Shown here one piece after another: positions 43,475-53,526 of a stretch of DNA of 64,000 bases (the stretch's first letter is position 1; each line of letters starts with the position of its first letter). The notes below the pieces were generated by a model. That model made no database searches and was not told where the DNA came from. It saw only the letters and a program-made list of their open reading frames with translations. The DNA is from DAITMV01 sp046318595 (GTDB lineage Bacteria > Pseudomonadota > Gammaproteobacteria > Burkholderiales > Burkholderiaceae_B), in contig JBKCTV010000024.1 of NCBI GenBank assembly GCA_046318595.1, positions 1-64,000 on the forward strand, read 5' to 3'. Position numbers and translations under genes: made by a program.

Positions 43475-44089
43475 TTACTGCTTGGCGGCGATAATTTCGG
43501 CTTTTTTGATGATGATGTCTTCAGTCGGCACATCCTGGAACGGACCTTTGCTGCCGGTTTTGACCGCTTTGATCGCGTCAATGACTTCGGTGCCCTGCAC
43601 GACTTTACCGATGACCGCATAGCCCCAGCCGGACGGCGTCGGGCTGGTAAAGTTCAGAAACGCGTTGTCGGCCACGTTGATGAAAAACTGAGCAGTGGCC
43701 GACTGCGGATCGTTGGTTCGCGCCATGGCGACGGTGTATTTGTCGTTTTTCAAGCCATTGTCGGCTTCGTTCTTGACCGGGGCACGGGTCGGCTTTTGTT
43801 TCATGCCAGGCTCGAAACCACCGCCTTGAATCATGAAGTTGCCGATTACACGGTGAAAAATCGTATTGTCATAATGACCATCTTTGACGTATTGCAGAAA
43901 ATTTGCAGTGCTTGCAGGCGCTTTTTCGGTATCGAGTTCGATGACGAAATCGCCGCGGGTTGTTTGAAATTTGACCATGGGTTTCTTGGAAATGTTGGAA
44001 GCAGCCCAGGAAGATACCATAGGAAATGCCGTCAAGGTTGCCACTAGAACCATGTTACTCAGGCGTTGTAAAAAAAAACGGCGTTGCAT
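43475..44089 (-). CDS. ppiA: Periplasmic peptidyl-prolyl cis-trans isomerase (cyclophilin)
   Basis: A 204-residue cyclophilin with an N-terminal signal peptide ([29 protein letters not shown]). The catalytic domain shows [37 protein letters not shown] and [18 protein letters not shown]; the active-site Arg is in FHRV. It assists folding of exported proteins. The gene ends 18 bp before lpxH and begins four bases after the L,D-transpeptidase gene. Confidence 0.92.
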   Translation of the reverse strand: MQRRFFLQRLSNMVLVATLTAFPMVSSWAASNISKKPMVKFQTTRGDFVIELDTEKAPASTANFLQYVKDGHYDNTIFHRVIGNFMIQGGGFEPGMKQKPTRAPVKNEADNGLKNDKYTVAMARTNDPQSATAQFFINVADNAFLNFTSPTPSGWGYAVIGKVVQGTEVIDAIKAVKTGSKGPFQDVPTEDIIIKKAEIIAAKQ

Positions 44090-44092
44090 ATT

Positions 44093-45385
44093 TTATCCTT
44101 GTGCGGTTTCGTGAACTATGCGCCAGCGTGTGCCTTCGCGCACCCAGTATTGCTTGCGTTTGCTGATCTGGTTGTTGCCGTCGATCGATAGGTTTTGGTC
44201 GAAAGTGATCAACATCATATCGTCGCGGGAAGGGTATCGCATGACGACCATATTGTTCAAGCTTAGCCGTGGCGCTTTGTCGCGGTCAAACACCATTTTT
44301 CGGGTCCGCCACCGGTCGATGGGTATGCCGTCGATGTAGCTTTGTGCGGAGTAATGCTCCAGTACGCGGTCGGCCTCGGCGCTTTCGAAATCCTGCCGCC
44401 AGGCGTCCACCACGCCAAGAATCGTTTGCCGGTCGATTTCCCAGTTTTCCTGGGAGACGAATTCGAGAGAATCGCTGATTACCACCGGCGTTGCGCCGAC
44501 TTTGACGAAGCGTTGCAACTGCTCGAGGTCGGCGTTGGCCAATACCACGCAACCATCGCTGGCGCGCGGTGGTCGGCTGATTTGTCCTGACGGTACGCCG
44601 TGCAACCAGATACCATGACCGGTACGGCCCTGGCGTTTGTCCCATTCGTTCGGGTAGTTTATGGGGAGTGCGATCGAACCATAAAAATCGTTCAACTTCT
44701 GCTTGGGCAGCAGCTCGGTTACGGTGTAGACGCCCAGCGGTGTTTTCTGATCTCCTTCACGCGCCTTATCGGCACCCATCTTGCCCTGGGTGATGTAAAA
44801 ATCGGTTATGAGTTTGGGAAACGGGGCGGTGTTTTCATACAGAAAGAGCCTTGAGCGACGCGTATCGATCAAAATCGCGTAGCGCTGGTCGCTGCGCAAC
44901 TGCACAAGTTCGCGGGGCACGGTGTTTGGCGCGGGGCGATCACGATACGCCCGCAGCCGCACGATGGCTTCTTCGCGCAAGTCCGCTATGTCTCGGGAGC
45001 GATCCAATGGAGATGGCACATCGCCTACCGTGCGCAGCGGCCGGCCAGCTTTGAGCAGCAATAAGTCGCCCCGGATCAGGTGCCCGACGCGGAAATTTGG
45101 ATACTGCTCTACCAGACGGCCGGCGATTTCGAGCGATTTGTCGAGATTGCCCGTCGATAATTCGATGTAAATGCGTTCGATCGCCGAGTCGATGGCCGGA
45201 CGGTCGTAGTTCAGCTTGCCTTTTTTGGAAAACCAGGCCCCTGGATTGTCGAACAGATCCCCCGGCTGAAACTTGACGCGCTGAAACGATGCCGTCTGGT
45301 CGACGAATGTCGGGGCAGCCGTCGCCATCCATAAAATGAATGGCGCAGCCAATAGCGTGACCTGCGAGGCGGCGCGCCGCATCAT
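44093..45385 (-). CDS. L,D-transpeptidase with C-terminal Cds6-like (NTF2-fold) domain
   Basis: A 430-residue exported murein enzyme. An N-terminal hydrophobic segment (SQVTLLAAPFILWMATAAP) is followed by a helical region, then a YkuD domain (AILIDTRRSRLFLYEN, GDQKTPLGVYTVTELL) ending in the catalytic box HGIWLHGVPSGQISRPPRASDGCVVL with the nucleophile Cys. The last ~110 residues form a SnoaL/NTF2-like domain (VLEHYSAQSYIDG, then YWVREGTRWRIVHE) resembling the C-terminus of the TPR protein encoded just upstream, as in Cds6-type L,D-transpeptidases. Start is one of two adjacent ATGs, 7 bp after that gene. Confidence 0.87.
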   Translation of the reverse strand: MMRRAASQVTLLAAPFILWMATAAPTFVDQTASFQRVKFQPGDLFDNPGAWFSKKGKLNYDRPAIDSAIERIYIELSTGNLDKSLEIAGRLVEQYPNFRVGHLIRGDLLLLKAGRPLRTVGDVPSPLDRSRDIADLREEAIVRLRAYRDRPAPNTVPRELVQLRSDQRYAILIDTRRSRLFLYENTAPFPKLITDFYITQGKMGADKAREGDQKTPLGVYTVTELLPKQKLNDFYGSIALPINYPNEWDKRQGRTGHGIWLHGVPSGQISRPPRASDGCVVLANADLEQLQRFVKVGATPVVISDSLEFVSQENWEIDRQTILGVVDAWRQDFESAEADRVLEHYSAQSYIDGIPIDRWRTRKMVFDRDKAPRLSLNNMVVMRYPSRDDMMLITFDQNLSIDGNNQISKRKQYWVREGTRWRIVHETAQG

Positions 45386-45392
45386 AGTGCGA

Positions 45393-46481
45393 TCAAGGGT
45401 TGGAGCGTTCTTCGAGGATTTGCCATTTATTGCCCGTTTTAGCCAGTACAACGGTCTTAACTGTAACATTGCTCAATCGGTCCGATGAATAAGTTTGTCT
45501 GAATTGGGTAATGGCTTTGCCGCCATCATAGGAGATCGCAATATTCTCGACTTTGACATCGATGCGGCCTTTGCTTTCGATGCGTTTACGCCGTTCGGTC
45601 TCCCAGCGTTTGCGGCTCATACCGTGCGGAGTTTCAAAATTTTTGGCATACGACGCCAAGTAGCTATCCGTATCCTGGCTCGACCAGGCTTTGGCCCAAT
45701 CGTTGATCGCTCTGACTACCTCGTCGTCTTGGGGCTTGTCAGCCCCTGTGGCGGTCCGTGGCTTTTGGACCGGTGCGGCTGCGACGACCTGTGGCGCAGC
45801 CGCAGGGGGCGGCGGCGCAGCGACAGGCGGTCTGGCCGCCACGAGGGCTGCTGGTGGCGGTGGTGCAACAGGCGGCGCAGCCGGCTTGGCTACGTTGGCG
45901 GCCGCAGCGCTGGCCTTCGAGCCCCCGATCAGGTCGCGGATCACTGCGAGCTTGGTCTGCGCGGTCGAGTTCGACGCATCGAGCTGCAAGGCTTTGTCGA
46001 ATGACTGGCTGGCCAGCTTGGCATAAACGTCACCCAGGTTTTCGTAGGCCGTTGCATAGCTCGGGTGAGTCCGGATCGCCATCTCTAAAGCACTACGCGC
46101 CTTGTCGTACAGGCCCTGACCAGCGTAGAGCACAGCGAGGTTGTTATATGGTTCGGGCAATTCGGGGTAGTCTTCAGTCAGTTTGGTGAAAACGGTGATC
46201 GCGTCGCTCGGCCGGTTTTTTTCGGTCAAAATCAAACCCTTGAGAAAGCGCATCTGCGCGTCGCGCGGCTTGCCTGCCAAAAAAGCTTCGGCACGGGTCA
46301 GAGCCTGGTCGAGCTGGCCGCTTTTGATCAACCGGGAGACATCTGTCGCATCGTCGGCGAACGATATGCTGCAGGCCAGCGCGATGGCGGCGGCCAAGAG
46401 AGGCTTGGCCAACCGGCCGCTCAGCGGGGTGCATGAGCCGCCATCTGAAGGGCGCTGACGCATGTCCTGAAACTGTTTCAT
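45393..46481 (-). CDS. Exported TPR protein with C-terminal Cds6-like domain
   Basis: A 362-residue exported protein. AAGGATC lies nine bases before the ATG chosen. A signal peptide (RLAKPLLAAAIALACSISFA) leads into about four TPR units (residues 45-170), a long Ala/Pro linker (residues 190-240) and a C-terminal NTF2-like domain (WAKAWSSQDTDSYLASYAKNF ... GNKWQILEERS). The same domain ends the neighbouring L,D-transpeptidase, so the pair probably acts together on peptidoglycan. Confidence 0.85.
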   Translation of the reverse strand: MKQFQDMRQRPSDGGSCTPLSGRLAKPLLAAAIALACSISFADDATDVSRLIKSGQLDQALTRAEAFLAGKPRDAQMRFLKGLILTEKNRPSDAITVFTKLTEDYPELPEPYNNLAVLYAGQGLYDKARSALEMAIRTHPSYATAYENLGDVYAKLASQSFDKALQLDASNSTAQTKLAVIRDLIGGSKASAAAANVAKPAAPPVAPPPPAALVAARPPVAAPPPPAAAPQVVAAAPVQKPRTATGADKPQDDEVVRAINDWAKAWSSQDTDSYLASYAKNFETPHGMSRKRWETERRKRIESKGRIDVKVENIAISYDGGKAITQFRQTYSSDRLSNVTVKTVVLAKTGNKWQILEERSNP

Positions 46482-46701
46482 CAATCGATCCTTGTTATAC
46501 TTCACTGTTGAAGATTGTAGCAAGCCTTCGGCATTCGGCGGTTAACCCAAACGGCTATGTTCAGTAGCCTGTTCGGTGGTCTGGGCCGCCTTAGGTGTTT
46601 CGACCCGGCCTGTTGTTGTCGCCGCGTGCTTGCAGCAAGTTCATCATTATAAAGTTTTCATTTCGCCGAACAGGGCGCTCGTCGCTAAAAATACACCGTT
46701 C

Positions 46702-48123
46702 ATGATTGCAAAACTCCACATTTACAACACCCTACAGCGCGAAAAAATTTTATTCGTTCCGTTGGAGGCAGGCCGGGTGCGAATCTACGTCTGCGGCATG
46801 ACCGTCTATGACTACTGCCATCTCGGGCATGGCCGCGTGATGGTGGTGTTTGACATCGTGCAGCGCTGGCTGCGGGCGGCCGGCTATGCGGTTACCTATG
46901 TGCGCAACATTACCGACATCGACGACAAGATCATTCGCCGGGCTGCCGAGAATGGCGAGCCGATCCGTGCGTTGACTGATCGTTTCATCGCTGCGATGCA
47001 TGAGGACGCCGACGCGCTCGGGGTCGAGCGGCCCGAATACGAGCCGCGCGCCACCGACTATGTGCCGCAGATGCTCGGCATGATCGGGCGCTTGCAAATG
47101 AACGGGTTGGCCTACCAGTCTACCGACGGCGACGTGAACTATGCCGTTCGGCGGTTTCCGGCGTATGGGCGTTTGTCCGGCAAATCGCTTGATCAGTTGC
47201 GCGCCGGGGAACGTGTCGGCTTAAACGACACCAAGCGCGACCCACTCGATTTCGTTTTATGGAAATCGGCCAAACCCGACGAGCCGGCCGATGCGCGCTG
47301 GCCGTCGCCGTATGGCGACGGACGGCCCGGCTGGCATATCGAGTGTTCGGCGATGAGTTGCGCGTTGCTGGGCGACTCTTTCGATATTCATGGCGGCGGC
47401 GCGGATCTGCAATTTCCGCATCACGAAAACGAAATTGCCCAGAGCGAGGGTGCGACCGGCAAGCCGTTCGCCCAGGTCTGGATGCACAACGGTTTCGTGC
47501 GGGTCGAGAAAGACGGCGTCGACGAAAAAATGTCGAAATCACTGAATAATTTTTTTACGATCCGCGATGTGCTTGCATATTATGATGCCGAAGTGGTGCG
47601 GTTTTTTATTCTGCGCGCGCATTACCGCAGCGCTTTGACGTATTCCGACGCCCATCTGCAGGATGCGCGGCAGGCGCTTAGTCGATTGTACGTCGCCACG
47701 AAAAATGCGATGTTGGATGCAATTCTTCCTTCACCTGCTTATCTGATCGATTGGAACGACCCTTATGCCGCCCGGTTTGCTGCGGCAATGAACGACGATT
47801 TCAATACGCCGGAAGCGATTGCGGTGCTGTTCGAGCTGGCGTCTGAAGTCAATCGCCATCCCGCGGTGAAACTGGCGCGCTTGCTACGTGCACTGGGCGG
47901 CATCATCGGTTTATTGCAACGACCGGCGGCGGAATTCTTGCAAGCTGGCGGTGATTCGCTGGCGCTCGACGATGCCGCGATTGCGCTGCGAATCGCCGAG
48001 CGTCAAGCCGCTAAACAAGCTAAAGCGTTTGCTGTGGCCGACCAGATACGGGCGGACTTGCTTGCGCAGGGCATCGTGCTCGAAGACCGCCCCGACGGCA
48101 CGACCGAATGGCGACGCGCTTAA
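46702..48123 (+). CDS. cysS: Cysteinyl-tRNA synthetase
   Basis: A 473-residue class I synthetase charging tRNA-Cys. [19 protein letters not shown] holds a zinc Cys and the HIGH-like box, WHIECSAMS a second zinc site, [12 protein letters not shown] and [12 protein letters not shown] the adenylate motifs. [15 protein letters not shown] is the standard start; a longer frame upstream is not conserved. It is divergent from the TPR/L,D-transpeptidase operon and is followed immediately by the alkA-like gene. Confidence 0.96.
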   Translation: MIAKLHIYNTLQREKILFVPLEAGRVRIYVCGMTVYDYCHLGHGRVMVVFDIVQRWLRAAGYAVTYVRNITDIDDKIIRRAAENGEPIRALTDRFIAAMHEDADALGVERPEYEPRATDYVPQMLGMIGRLQMNGLAYQSTDGDVNYAVRRFPAYGRLSGKSLDQLRAGERVGLNDTKRDPLDFVLWKSAKPDEPADARWPSPYGDGRPGWHIECSAMSCALLGDSFDIHGGGADLQFPHHENEIAQSEGATGKPFAQVWMHNGFVRVEKDGVDEKMSKSLNNFFTIRDVLAYYDAEVVRFFILRAHYRSALTYSDAHLQDARQALSRLYVATKNAMLDAILPSPAYLIDWNDPYAARFAAAMNDDFNTPEAIAVLFELASEVNRHPAVKLARLLRALGGIIGLLQRPAAEFLQAGGDSLALDDAAIALRIAERQAAKQAKAFAVADQIRADLLAQGIVLEDRPDGTTEWRRA

Positions 48124-48783
48124 ATGGAAGCGGCGCAGGCCTTCGTGCACACCGACGACCCGGATGCACCCGCCTATTGGGACGAGGCCTGTGCTTTGTT
48201 GGCCTGTCAGCATCCGGTGTGGCGCGAACTGATCAGCCGCTACCGCGACCGAGCACTGCGCACGCGTGGCGATGCTTTTCAAACCCTGGCGCGCGCGATC
48301 GTCGGACAGCAGATTTCGGTGAAGGCCGCGGATGCGGTTTGGGGGCGGTTCGCGCAGATATTCTCGATCGGGGTGAACCCCGCCGCTGTGCTGGGCACGG
48401 ATGTCCCCAGCCAGCGCGCCGCTGGTTTGTCGGGCCGAAAAGTGGAATATATGCAGAGTCTGGCCCGGTTTGCTCAGGCTGGCGGGCTCGATACTGCCAT
48501 GCTCGCGGCGTTGGACGACGAGGATTGCTTGCTGCATTTGGGGCAGATACACGGCATCGGTCGCTGGACGGCCGAGATGTTTCTGATTTTCAATCTGCGC
48601 CGACCGGATGTTTGGCCGGTCGACGACATCGGTTTACTCAAGGCCCTGGGCCGCTCCTTCCTGGACGGACGAACGCCCGATGCCCGCGAGGCGCGCGTGT
48701 TGGGCGAGGCGTTCCGGCCCTGGCGCACGATTGCGGCCTGGTATCTGTGGCGCAGTCTGGACCCGATTGCGGTCGATTATTAA
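48124..48783 (+). CDS. alkA: DNA-3-methyladenine glycosylase (AlkA-like, HhH-GPD)
   Basis: A 219-residue base-excision enzyme. AFQTLARAIVGQQISVKAADAVWGRF is the N-terminal core; LHLGQIHGIGRWTAEMFLIF is the helix-hairpin-helix and VWPVDDIGLLKAL carries the catalytic Asp. It lacks the extra N-terminal domain of E. coli AlkA, like many short versions. Starts directly after the cysS stop; accA follows after 10 bp. Confidence 0.88.
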   Translation: MEAAQAFVHTDDPDAPAYWDEACALLACQHPVWRELISRYRDRALRTRGDAFQTLARAIVGQQISVKAADAVWGRFAQIFSIGVNPAAVLGTDVPSQRAAGLSGRKVEYMQSLARFAQAGGLDTAMLAALDDEDCLLHLGQIHGIGRWTAEMFLIFNLRRPDVWPVDDIGLLKALGRSFLDGRTPDAREARVLGEAFRPWRTIAAWYLWRSLDPIAVDY

Positions 48784-48793
48784 AGGTTGATAG

Positions 48794-49762
48794 ATGAAAC
48801 AAACATTTTTAGATTTCGAGGCGCCGATTGCTGATCTCGAACAGAAAATCGAGGCGCTGCGGTTCGTGCAGGATGATTCGGCCGTCGATATTTCGGAAGA
48901 AATCGCGCGGCTCAAGGCAAAGAGCGACGCTTTGGTCAAGGACATTTACGCCCAGTTGAGTGCTTGGCAAGTATCGCAGGTGGCGCGTCATCCCCAGCGA
49001 CCGTATACCCTCGATTATGTGAACGGCATGCTGACGGATTTCCATGAGCTGCATGGAGACCGTCATTTCGCCGATGATCGTTCGATTGTCGGCGGCCTGG
49101 CACGGCTCAACGGCCAGAGCGTCATGGTGATCGGCCATCAAAAAGGGCGTGACGTCAAGGAGCGGACCCGCCGCAACTTCGGCATGTCCAAGCCGGAAGG
49201 CTACCGTAAAGCCCTGCGACTCATGAAAACCGCCGAGAAGTTCGGCATTCCGGTGCTGACACTGATCGATACGCCGGGCGCCTACCCGGGTATCGACGCC
49301 GAGGCACGTGGCCAGTCCGAGGCGATTGGTCGCAACTTGATCGAGATGGCGCAGCTCCGCGTGCCGATCATCGCCACGATCATTGGTGAGGGCGGGTCCG
49401 GTGGCGCGCTGGCACTCGCGGTCGGCGACATGACCCTGATGCTGCAATACGCGACTTACTCAGTGATTTCGCCCGAGGGCTGTGCATCGATCTTATGGCG
49501 CAGCGCCGACAAGGCCAGCGAAGCGGCGCATGCCCTGGGAATCACGGCATCGCGTCTGAAAACGCTCGGTCTGATCGACAAGATCGTCAATGAGCCCCTT
49601 GGCGGTGCGCACCGCGCACCGACGCAAATGGTGCAACTGCTCAAGCGCGCCGCTGGCGATGCACTGCGCCAAGTCGCGGCTTTGCCGGTCGAGGAGATGC
49701 TCGCCCGCCGCCACGCGCGGCTGCTCGCCCTGGGCAAGTTCAAGGAAACCGTCGCGGCGTGA
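48794..49762 (+). CDS. accA: Acetyl-CoA carboxylase carboxyltransferase subunit alpha
   Basis: A 322-residue subunit that, with AccD, transfers carboxyl from biotin to acetyl-CoA for fatty-acid synthesis. [18 protein letters not shown] is the conserved start; [70 protein letters not shown] and [16 protein letters not shown] are core motifs. AGGTTGA lies before the ATG. Overlaps tilS by GTGA. Confidence 0.97.
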   Translation: MKQTFLDFEAPIADLEQKIEALRFVQDDSAVDISEEIARLKAKSDALVKDIYAQLSAWQVSQVARHPQRPYTLDYVNGMLTDFHELHGDRHFADDRSIVGGLARLNGQSVMVIGHQKGRDVKERTRRNFGMSKPEGYRKALRLMKTAEKFGIPVLTLIDTPGAYPGIDAEARGQSEAIGRNLIEMAQLRVPIIATIIGEGGSGGALALAVGDMTLMLQYATYSVISPEGCASILWRSADKASEAAHALGITASRLKTLGLIDKIVNEPLGGAHRAPTQMVQLLKRAAGDALRQVAALPVEEMLARRHARLLALGKFKETVAA

Positions 49763-50676
49763 AGGTCGCGGTCGGGTTTTCCGGTGGCGTCGATTCGACG
49801 GTGCTGTTGTTCGCCTGTCGAGCGGCGGGCGTTCCGGTGACCGCCATTCATATCAATCACGGTCTGCATGCGTCGGCCGATGCCTGGGAGGCGAATTGCC
49901 GCGAGCGCTGCGCGGCTTGGCGGATTCCGTTCATCGCGCGGCGCGTCTCGGTTACGCGCCAAGGCGGCGAAAGTCTGGAGGCCGAGGCGCGAACGGCGCG
50001 CTATACGGCTTTGGCGCAGGTCATGGGCGAGTGCGCAGCAACTATTTTACTGACCGGACATCACCAGGACGACCAACTCGAAACGAGCCTGCTCGCTTTG
50101 TTGCGCGGCTCCGGCCTGGCGGGTTTGGCGGGGATGCAGCCGGTCGCCGCCTGGCCTTTGCACGGTGCGACGTATAAAAATTTACATATAGTGCGGCCTT
50201 TGTTGACGCTGAGCAAAGCAGCCATTTTGCGTTTCGCCGCTACCCAGGGCTTGTCGACCATCGACGACCCGTCGAACGCCGATCCGGCGCTGCGGCGCAA
50301 TGCGCTACGCATACAGATTCTGCCATTGATCGAAACAGCGTTTCCGCAATACCGCGCTTCGCTGACGCGCCTGGCCCGACAGGTTGGCGAACTGCGCAAC
50401 GAATGGCAGGCGGAAGCGGCGGCTGTTTTGCCGACCGTGCTCGACCCCGACGAGCGTTTGCGGATTCACGACTGGCTGGCGCTGCCGACCGCTGTCCGCT
50501 TGCGCGTCTTGCGCGCTTGGCTGGCGACCCGCACGATTCGCTTGAGCGAAGCGCAAACCTTCGAACTGGCCAGGCAGCTAGCGGCCGGCACTGGTGGCGA
50601 ACGCCGAATCGGCGGGCGCTGTCGTCTGCACATTCGTCGAGGGCGCGCTGGTTTATACTGGCCGGCTGATGAATAA
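49759..50676 (+). CDS. tilS: tRNA(Ile)-lysidine synthetase, short form
   Basis: A 305-residue PP-loop ATPase that converts C34 of tRNA-Ile(CAU) to lysidine. [16 protein letters not shown] is the PP-loop, [18 protein letters not shown] and [30 protein letters not shown] are family motifs, and [17 protein letters not shown] is the conserved substrate loop. It begins with GTG on the accA stop, leaving almost no N-terminal extension, and ends 8 bp into the next gene, so it lacks much of the C-terminal domain of E. coli TilS (432 residues). Short versions exist, for example in Aquifex. Confidence 0.9.
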   Translation: MKVAVGFSGGVDSTVLLFACRAAGVPVTAIHINHGLHASADAWEANCRERCAAWRIPFIARRVSVTRQGGESLEAEARTARYTALAQVMGECAATILLTGHHQDDQLETSLLALLRGSGLAGLAGMQPVAAWPLHGATYKNLHIVRPLLTLSKAAILRFAATQGLSTIDDPSNADPALRRNALRIQILPLIETAFPQYRASLTRLARQVGELRNEWQAEAAAVLPTVLDPDERLRIHDWLALPTAVRLRVLRAWLATRTIRLSEAQTFELARQLAAGTGGERRIGGRCRLHIRRGRAGLYWPADE

Positions 50677-52879
50677 ACGTAACGATTCTTTATTGCTCGA
50701 TGAGGCTGCGGTTGCGGCCGAATGCGCTCTGGCTTTGCAGCCCCAGGAAACCGTTCGCTGGTGCGCTCCCCTCGACCTCGACGCGCGGCTGCATTTCGCG
50801 CAGGGGTTCATCGCCCTGACCGACGCACGTCTGATCGCCCGGCAGCCGGGCGAAACGGCGATTCAAAGCTGGCCTCGCGACGGCGATCTGCGGCTGGAAG
50901 CGGGCGATCATGCCGGCGTGGGTTGTCTGGAGCTGCACGATGCCACCGGGTTGCTCGCCTCATGGCGGCATACGCTGGAAGCCAGCCCGGCGGTGAGTCG
51001 TTTGGTGGCCGCGTTCAATCGACCGGACATGGCCGAACCGCGTGGGTCCGGGCTTGAGGACGACAGCGGCGGCGAATTCGATTTTAGCGAAGCGCCACTG
51101 ACGATTCGCGACACTGCCTGGCCGTTGTGGCGGCTGACCCGCTTTGCGCGCCCTTACCGGCGGCAGCTCATGCTGGGCTTCGTCCTGACTCTGGCGGCGA
51201 CCGCTGCGACCCTGGTGCCGCCTTACCTGACCATTCCGTTGATGGATAATGTACTGATTCCCTATCAAAACGGTCGACCGCTCGACTATGGCCTGGTGGC
51301 GTTTTACCTGTCGGGGTTGTTGATCTCGGCAGTGGTGGCCTGGGTGCTCGGCTGGGCCAAGACGTATGTTCTGGCGCTGGTCAGCGAACGTTTGGGCGCA
51401 GATTTGCGGACCACCACCTACGAACATCTATTGAAGCTGTCGCTGGAATACTTTGGCGGCAAGCGGACTGGCGACTTGATGGCGCGGATCGGCTCGGAAT
51501 CTGATCGCATCTGCGTGTTCTTGTCTTTACATCTGCTCGACTTCGCGACCGACGTGCTGATGATTCTAATGACTGCGGCGATTCTGTTTTCGATTCATCC
51601 GGGGCTGGCTTTGGTCACGCTGGTGCCGCTGCCTTTCATTGCCTGGATGATACATGCCGTGCGCGACCGGCTGCGGTATGGTTTCGAACGAATCGACCGC
51701 GTCTGGTCGGAGGTGACGAACGTGCTGGCCGATACCATTCCGGGGGTTCGGGTCGTCAAGGCGTTTGCTCAGGAGCGGCGCGAACTGCTGCGTTTCAAAA
51801 ATGCCAATGACCTCAATCTGCAGGTCAACGACCGGGTCAACAAGATCTGGTCGATTTTTTCGCCGACGGTGACGCTGTTGACCGAAATCGGTCTGCTGGT
51901 CGTATGGGTTTTCGGCATTTGGCTGGTGTCGCACAAACAAGTGACCGTCGGCGTGCTGACGGCGTTTCTGGCGTACATCAGCCGGTTTTACACGCGGCTC
52001 GACTCGATGAGCCGGATCGTTTCCGTGACGCAGAAAGCGGCGGCCGGGGCGCGGCGGATTTTCGATATTCTTGACCATGTGTCGAGCGTGCCTGACGCGG
52101 CGCAACCGGTCGCGTTGCCTTTGGTGCATGGCGCAATCGAGCTGCGCAAGGTCGGTTTCCGGTATGGCAATCGGGCGGTAATCCGACAGGTCGATTTGTT
52201 GATCCGTCCAGGGGAAATGATTGGCCTCGTGGGGCACAGCGGCTCGGGCAAGAGTACGCTCGTCAATCTGATCTGCCGGTTTTACGATGTGGCCGAAGGT
52301 GCGATATTGCTGGACGGCGTCGACATCCGAGCGCTCGCGATCGGTGATTATCGCAGGCATATCGGTTTGGTGTTGCAGGAGCCGTTTCTGTTTTTCGGCA
52401 CGATCGCCGAAAATATTGCGTATGGCCGACCCGAGGCCAGCCGCGCCGAGATCATCGTCGCCGCGCGCGCCGCGCATGCACACGATTTTATACTGCGGCT
52501 GCCGCAGGGCTACGATTCACTTGTCGGCGAGCGGGGTCAAGCTTTGTCCGGCGGCGAACGGCAGCGCATTTCGATCGCGCGCGCCTTGCTGATCGACCCG
52601 CGCATTCTCATCATGGACGAGGCGACGTCGTCGGTCGATACCGAAACCGAAAAAGAGATTCAGAAGGCGCTCGATAACCTGGTGCAGGGCCGCACGACGA
52701 TTGCGATCGCCCATCGGCTCAGCACCTTGCGCAAAGCGGACCGACTCGTCGTGATGGACAAGGGGCGGGTCGTCGAGGTTGGCTCGCACGACGAGCTGAT
52801 CGCCGCGCAGGGCCCTTACCATGCGCTGTATCAGGCGCAGTTGCGGCATGCCGAAGAAGAAAAGCAGTTTTTGCCATGA
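50669..52879 (+). CDS. Cyanophycin-associated ABC transporter (fused permease-ATPase)
   Basis: A 736-residue half-type exporter. Residues 1-160 form an extra N-terminal domain rich in beta predictions (LHFAQGFIALTDARLIAR), followed by six transmembrane helices (about 175-460) and an ATPase: Walker A GLVGHSGSGKSTLVNL, signature LSGGERQRISIARALL, Walker B ILIMDEATSS and IAIAHRLSTL. Proteins of this build stand beside cyanophycin synthetases in many betaproteobacteria. It overlaps tilS by 8 bp and the DUF1854 gene by an ATGA. Substrate unknown. Confidence 0.88.
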   Translation: MNKRNDSLLLDEAAVAAECALALQPQETVRWCAPLDLDARLHFAQGFIALTDARLIARQPGETAIQSWPRDGDLRLEAGDHAGVGCLELHDATGLLASWRHTLEASPAVSRLVAAFNRPDMAEPRGSGLEDDSGGEFDFSEAPLTIRDTAWPLWRLTRFARPYRRQLMLGFVLTLAATAATLVPPYLTIPLMDNVLIPYQNGRPLDYGLVAFYLSGLLISAVVAWVLGWAKTYVLALVSERLGADLRTTTYEHLLKLSLEYFGGKRTGDLMARIGSESDRICVFLSLHLLDFATDVLMILMTAAILFSIHPGLALVTLVPLPFIAWMIHAVRDRLRYGFERIDRVWSEVTNVLADTIPGVRVVKAFAQERRELLRFKNANDLNLQVNDRVNKIWSIFSPTVTLLTEIGLLVVWVFGIWLVSHKQVTVGVLTAFLAYISRFYTRLDSMSRIVSVTQKAAAGARRIFDILDHVSSVPDAAQPVALPLVHGAIELRKVGFRYGNRAVIRQVDLLIRPGEMIGLVGHSGSGKSTLVNLICRFYDVAEGAILLDGVDIRALAIGDYRRHIGLVLQEPFLFFGTIAENIAYGRPEASRAEIIVAARAAHAHDFILRLPQGYDSLVGERGQALSGGERQRISIARALLIDPRILIMDEATSSVDTETEKEIQKALDNLVQGRTTIAIAHRLSTLRKADRLVVMDKGRVVEVGSHDELIAAQGPYHALYQAQLRHAEEEKQFLP

Positions 52880-53358
52880 ACGATTTGCCGAGCGAGACGC
52901 TCGATTTTGCGCTGCACCGCGATGCGCGCGGCCGTTTGGTGTGCGTGCGGGGCGGCACGACGCATGTCGGGGTACAACCCGTGCGACCCTTTCCCGTGAC
53001 GGCGCCCGAGTGGAGTTGTGCGCTGCTGGATAACCACGGTCATGAAATCTGCTGGATCGACGACCTGGCGGGCTTGCCGCCCGCCACCGCTCGGCTAGTG
53101 GAAGAGGCCCTGGCCAGCCGGACTTTTACGCCAAACATTACCGCACTCCTCGCTGTGTCGACGTTTTCCACGCCGTCGGTCTGGACGGTCGACACCGACC
53201 GTGGCCGAACCCGCTTCGTGCTCAAGAGCGAGGAAAGCATTCGGCGGCTGAGTGGCGATGCTTTGTTGATCGCCGATGCACATGGTGTGCAGTATTGGGT
53301 GGCGGATCGGTTTGCCTTGGATAGGAGCAGTCGGAAACTGCTCGAGCGGTTTTTGTAG
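52876..53358 (+). CDS. Cyanophycin-associated DUF1854 protein
   Basis: A 160-residue soluble protein. The pattern VRPFPVTAPEWSCALLDNHGHEICWIDDLAGLPPATARLVEEAL, then TPSVWTVDTDRGRTRFVLKSEESIRRL, fits DUF1854 proteins that are co-encoded with the cyanophycin ABC transporter. There is no signal peptide or known catalytic motif. It overlaps the ABC gene by 4 bp. A 168-bp gap to the first synthetase may carry a promoter; I see none that is clear. Confidence 0.85.
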   Translation: MNDLPSETLDFALHRDARGRLVCVRGGTTHVGVQPVRPFPVTAPEWSCALLDNHGHEICWIDDLAGLPPATARLVEEALASRTFTPNITALLAVSTFSTPSVWTVDTDRGRTRFVLKSEESIRRLSGDALLIADAHGVQYWVADRFALDRSSRKLLERFL

Positions 53359-53526
53359 GGGATGGTGGCCTGACTATCGTAGCCCCGATCGAAAAGTGCA
53401 TGGCAGGTGCAGTATCCAGCCACACCGAAACCCGCGGTCTGCCCGCGACGCGCACCGTCTGATACCGTTGTCATCCGAATCGAAGTTGCTGCGTTAAAGA
53501 AAAGCTTTTTGCCAGGATCTCGCCGC

